Shown here in pieces: positions 5,651 to 8,023 of a DNA stretch of 8,023 bases. The stretch comes from an uncultured Clostridia bacterium (GTDB taxonomy: Bacteria > Bacillota > Clostridia > Christensenellales > UBA1242): positions 1 to 8,023 of the forward strand of contig CALDMJ010000115.1 in assembly GCA_937914725.1 (NCBI GenBank), read 5' to 3'. The stretch's first letter is position 1; each line of letters opens with the position of its first letter. The notes beneath the pieces are model-generated. The model ran no database searches, was not told the DNA's origin, and saw nothing but the letters and a program-made list of their open reading frames with translations. The position numbers and the translations under genes were made by a program.

Positions 5651-6610
5651 TTAATTTATAAGACTTTGATGTTTTACGTTTAACTTTTTCTGCATTTTTG
5701 TTGCTAAATTAAATTTAGCAAAACTTCTCATTAATATATCGAAATTGTCATAATACTCATTTATTTTTTCCCACTGATTATATGACGGATGTGGTAAATA
5801 TAATATATTCTTTTCTTCGAGACTGTCTATCTTTGTTTTTAATTTATTACATTTTTCTTTTGCGCAATCAAAATAGACTTGTGCAAATTTTCCACAAAGC
5901 ACAATACAAAAATTTTTATTCCCATCAACAATATATTTGTCCAATCTTTCGCAAAATTGCTCAAGTATAGTTTCATCGTATTTATCTCTTTTGTTATAGA
6001 TTTTTTGAGTTCTAATGTATTCCAATTTAGAATATAACTCGTTTGTGGCTTCCTTCAAGCTTTTAAATGCTGGAATTTCCTTTTCTTTCCAAGCTTCTGG
6101 ATTAACTTCCAATGGGACTTGAGATACATTCATCACACAAATTTTAGGTGAATTAGTATTCTCTTTTCCTTTTGACTTTATAATTTTTCCGAATGCTTCT
6201 CCATTATCGCCAAGTAACATTTTTGACACTGATTTCCCCGAATTCCCAGCAAGGGGGTATCCTTTTTCTACCTCTTCTATATAGGGGGATTCAAGAATGA
6301 ATAGGTATTCAAGTTTGTCCATTTCTTTGTCTTTGTTAAAATTAAACACATCTGCAACATAATAGCTTGGGTATGGTTCGATACAAGTTAAATATTTTTC
6401 TATTGCTTCTTTTATCTTTTTTTCATCTTCTTGATTAACTTTATCATCTTTTTTCCCACTCAAAGCTTTTTTATCAATTGATGTCCCAGTTTTCTTATTT
6501 GGTGCACTTACTTGCGATTTTTCATCTTTATTGTCGGCTGTTACATTTTCTTTGTTGTTATTGGGATTTAAATCGTTCTTTTCATTGTTTGGGTTATTAT
6601 CGTCGTCCAT
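5651..6610 (-). CDS. Uracil-DNA-glycosylase-superfamily-like protein with a disordered N-terminal tail
   Basis: This is the first gene of the leftward operon, 319 residues. Residues 1-62 are N/D/K-rich low complexity and probably disordered. The globular part starts near 63. FILESPYIEEVEKGYPLAGN (104-123) followed by SGK corresponds to motif A of UDG-fold enzymes (GEAPG..E...G.PF.G.AG in families 4/5). INVS-like VMNVSQVPL follows at 159-167 and VLCGKFAQ at 237-244. PHPSYNQW (273-280) corresponds to the HPS motif that closes the active site. Motif A carries E-S-P where families 4/5 have E-A-P-G, so the base specificity is uncertain. Such enzymes flip out and excise bases from DNA. Start chosen at the ATG with GGAGG (complement of 6621-6625) 10 nt upstream. 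The superfamily match is by eye; the substrate is unknown. Confidence 0.7.
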   Translation of the reverse strand: MDDDNNPNNEKNDLNPNNNKENVTADNKDEKSQVSAPNKKTGTSIDKKALSGKKDDKVNQEDEKKIKEAIEKYLTCIEPYPSYYVADVFNFNKDKEMDKLEYLFILESPYIEEVEKGYPLAGNSGKSVSKMLLGDNGEAFGKIIKSKGKENTNSPKICVMNVSQVPLEVNPEAWKEKEIPAFKSLKEATNELYSKLEYIRTQKIYNKRDKYDETILEQFCERLDKYIVDGNKNFCIVLCGKFAQVYFDCAKEKCNKLKTKIDSLEEKNILYLPHPSYNQWEKINEYYDNFDILMRSFAKFNLATKMQKKLNVKHQSLIN

Positions 6611-6632
6611 AGTATTTTATCCTCCGTAAAAA

Positions 6633-6661
6633 TTAATATAGTACTGTTAATAAGGTGTAAA
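6633..6661 (-). promoter_or_regulatory. Predicted promoter of the three-gene leftward operon
   Basis: On the minus strand TTTACA (6661-6656) and TATTAA (6638-6633) are 17 nt apart; TATATT two bases upstream of the latter is an alternative -10. The -35 box sits just past the terminator of the TasA-like gene, so the operon seems transcribed independently. A GGAGG ribosome binding site follows at 6625-6621. Confidence 0.35.
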
Positions 6662-6662
6662 A

Positions 6663-6694
6663 ATAACCTGTGTGGCAAACGCCACACAGGTTAT
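6663..6694 (-). terminator. Rho-independent terminator of the TasA-like gene
   Basis: A perfect 14-bp stem (6663-6676 with 6681-6694) contains CCTGTGTGGC and closes on the tetraloop AAAC (palindromic across the loop). On the minus strand it is followed by ATTTTTAC. It begins 17 nt after the TasA-like stop codon and separates that gene from the downstream operon. Confidence 0.85.
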
Positions 6695-6711
6695 CAGTCA
6701 AATAGCCTATA

Positions 6712-7236
6712 TTAAAGGCTATTTTTGTTAACATTTGCATCAACTGTGATTGTGAAAGTTACGTCAGTATCATCAGCAAGATCATCCAAATCAAGTGTGA
6801 TTTTGATCAATTCTGCCAACTTAACGTTTGAATCAGCTGCAATCTTTGCTTTAGAAGTAAATGTGTTTGCACTTTCAGCTTTTTCGTAAAGTGAACTCAA
6901 ATTAGTAGCCTGAGCAATTGTAACTGCGCTTGCGTTACTTCCTGTAGGTGCACCAACAACAATCTTTACCCAAGCATCTACACCAGATACACCGATTGTC
7001 AAGGTTTCACCTAAAGTTACAGCGCCATCTTTTTCACTAAGTGTAAATTCATATGTGTCTGATTTTTCAGTGAAACCAGCGCCCATTGTGATTGCTACAT
7101 TACCACTAAATGTGATTGTACCAGTTGCTGTCTTCTTGTCGGAAAGTGCAGCGAAAGTGAATGTCAAAGCGATTGAGATTGCGAGCAAGATTGAGAGTGC
7201 AATCATTGCCAAACTTTGTTTTGAAACTTTTTGCAT
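6712..7236 (-). CDS. TasA/CalY-like secreted protein with SipW-type signal peptide
   Basis: The 174-residue protein opens with MQKVSKQ, then a hydrophobic helix (about 8-30) ending TFTFAALSDKKTATGTITF. This is the SipW-cognate signal sequence pattern seen in TasA, camelysin and related biofilm or surface proteins, with cleavage likely near residues 29-30. The mature part (about 145 residues) is short, acidic, threonine- and valine-rich and beta-strand dense, with no cysteine, fitting a fibre-forming or coat-type protein. TasA proper is longer (about 260). The AAGGAG site (complement of 7247-7252) is 10 nt before the ATG, and a strong terminator follows. It is transcribed alone. A second copy of its start and leader sits at the left window edge. 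No SipW peptidase gene is visible here. Exact function inferred from the signal type only. Confidence 0.8.
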   Translation of the reverse strand: MQKVSKQSLAMIALSILLAISIALTFTFAALSDKKTATGTITFSGNVAITMGAGFTEKSDTYEFTLSEKDGAVTLGETLTIGVSGVDAWVKIVVGAPTGSNASAVTIAQATNLSSLYEKAESANTFTSKAKIAADSNVKLAELIKITLDLDDLADDTDVTFTITVDANVNKNSL

Positions 7237-7365
7237 TTTTAATTTTCTCCTTCTTTTTCTTTTGTTTCATTTTTTTACAAGGAAAAATGGAAGAATAAAA
7301 CGCAATTCTTAACACTGTTTTTAGACTGAAAAATGAAGGGAAAAACGCAATTTCAAATACTTATT
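7224..7365. repeat. Right copy of the ~140-bp direct repeat shared with 1-140
   Basis: From the MQKV codons through the ribosome binding site, the pyrimidine-rich leader and the first two 45-bp units, this segment matches positions 1-140. There are only scattered substitutions and one- or two-base indels, for example one extra T in the CTTCTTTTT tract. Similarity fades after the second 45-bp unit. The copies are in the same orientation about 7.2 kb apart and flank both ATPases and the operon. The left copy is 1-140. Confidence 0.85.
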
Positions 7366-7655
7366 CTTACAAGGGGAATTGGAAGAAGCAAAGGCAATTT
7401 TTAACGCTATTTTTGTAAGGCGGAATGAAGAAATAAACAACACATTTCAAATGTTTTTTTATAAGGGTAAATGTAGACAATTTAGACTGCTATTATTTCA
7501 AAGTACAACGTGAAAGTGAATATGATTTTAAGTACTATTTGGCAAAGGACAATGTAGAAAAAATGATACTTGTTTTTTCAAGGGGAATGGGGAAATTAAT
7601 GCAATTTTTAATGCTATTTTTGCCAGTGGGGAATGGGGATGATTTGGAAAGTTTT
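7267..7655. repeat. Right array of degenerate ~45-bp tandem repeats
   Basis: About eight or nine diverged units start at roughly 7271. The clearest are TTTTTACAAGGAAAAATGG at 7271, TTTTTAGACTGAAAAATGAA at 7318, TTCTTACAAGGGGAATTGG at about 7364, and TTTTTGTAAGGCGGAATGAA at about 7409. Another unit near 7575 has TTTTTTCAAGGGGAATGGGG and ends AATTTTTAATGCTATTTTT. Units in the middle (about 7450-7560) are strongly decayed. The array fills the gap between the TasA-like leader and the integrase promoter. I see no other gene or RNA in this stretch. Confidence 0.65.
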
Positions 7656-7687
7656 GGCGAATTGTATTATAATTTCGGCGTTGGGCT

Positions 7688-7716
7688 TTGACGTTTGCGG
7701 GGGTAAGATGTACTGT
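7688..7716 (+). promoter_or_regulatory. Possible promoter of the integrase gene
   Basis: TTGACG (7688-7693) is a strong -35 match. TACTGT (7711-7716), 17 nt later, is only a fair -10. An AAAGGAGG site follows at 7741-7748, just before the ATG at 7753. The base composition rises to G+C rich here. Confidence 0.3.
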
Positions 7717-7752
7717 TTTAGATATGTCATAGCCTTTAACAAAGGAGGAGAT

Positions 7753-8023
7753 ATGCCAAATTATGCACAGAGGGGGAAAAAGTTTTGCTCGGCGTGCGGG
7801 CGCGAGGCGGACGGGGCGGTTTGCGCGGAATGCGGGGGCGCGGTGCTTGCTAGCGGCAAGTGGTCGGTTCGGTTTAGAACATATGAGGACGGAGTTTGCG
7901 TCAATAAACGGTTGTCGGGTTTTGCGACGCGCGCTGAGGCTGAGTTGGCGTACGATGCTTACGTTGCGACACACAGGGCGGGGGATACGAATTTTCAGCG
8001 GTTGTTTGAGCGGTACTTATCGG
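7753..8023 (+). CDS. Tyrosine recombinase/phage-type integrase with N-terminal zinc ribbon (partial, 3' end cut)
   Basis: A rightward frame opens at ATG 7753, 4 nt after AGGAGG, and stays open for 90 codons to the window edge. Residues 12-27 hold CSAC and CAEC, two CxxC pairs that make a compact zinc ribbon. Residues 36-75 (KWSVRFRTYEDG then a GFATRAEAELAYDAYVATH stretch) match the arm-type or AP2-like DNA-binding N-domain of phage and conjugative-element integrases. NFQRLFERYLS (80-90) looks like the start of the SAM-like core-binding domain. The catalytic R-H-R-Y domain would lie beyond the window, so the call rests on the N-terminal part. The codons are very G+C rich compared with the genes to the left. 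An integrase here suggests that the region is or was part of a mobile element. Confidence 0.65.
   Translation, partial: MPNYAQRGKKFCSACGREADGAVCAECGGAVLASGKWSVRFRTYEDGVCVNKRLSGFATRAEAELAYDAYVATHRAGDTNFQRLFERYLS

Noticed and set aside
7528..7974. 148-codon leftward frame over the right end
   Set aside because: It is antisense to the zinc-ribbon integrase start, which has a strong ribosome binding site and recognisable motifs. G+C-rich codons leave the opposite strand open.

Overview
The window looks like a low-G+C Gram-positive bacterial chromosome, most likely a gut-type clostridial member of the Bacillota. The reasons are the AT-rich intergenic DNA, strong AGGAGG-type ribosome binding sites at nearly every gene, T-tract terminators, and a small secreted protein with a SipW/TasA-type signal peptide. 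Base composition is mosaic: the ATPase gene at 2721-4130 and the right end (about 7660-8023) are clearly more G+C rich than the very AT-rich DNA around them, so this reads as an accessory region. I cannot name the species.

Layout from left to right. Positions 1-13 are the first codons of a leftward gene cut by the window edge; it is a second copy of the TasA-like gene at 6712-7236. Then comes an array of diverged 45-bp repeats (about 49-298). A rightward AAA ATPase of the AAA_14/DUF4143 type follows (462-1715), with its own predicted promoter and a downstream two-way terminator. The gap 1716-2720 holds a possible small or decayed leftward gene (1905-2081, perhaps reaching 2211) with a good leftward promoter and a cre-like palindrome, plus inverted repeats and two stray repeat units. 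A second rightward ATPase, of the ATPase_2/DUF234 type, lies at 2721-4130.

A 38-bp perfect palindrome separates this ATPase from a compact leftward three-gene operon. In transcription order the operon holds a uracil-DNA-glycosylase-like protein with a disordered N-terminal tail (6610-5651), a two-TM membrane protein (5637-4948) and a DUF2971-like protein (4947-4168). Spacing is 13 nt and then 0 nt. This nucleic-acid enzyme plus membrane protein plus DUF2971 arrangement, next to nuclease-fold ATPases and an integrase, is the best candidate for an undescribed system, plausibly anti-phage defence. That function is inferred from architecture and neighbourhood only.

To the right are a strong terminator (6663-6694), the complete TasA-like secreted protein gene (7236-6712), a second 45-bp repeat array (about 7267-7655), and the start of a zinc-ribbon tyrosine recombinase cut by the right edge. 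The leader of the TasA-like gene and the adjoining repeats are duplicated in direct orientation about 7.2 kb apart, so the ATPases and the operon sit between two homologous segments.
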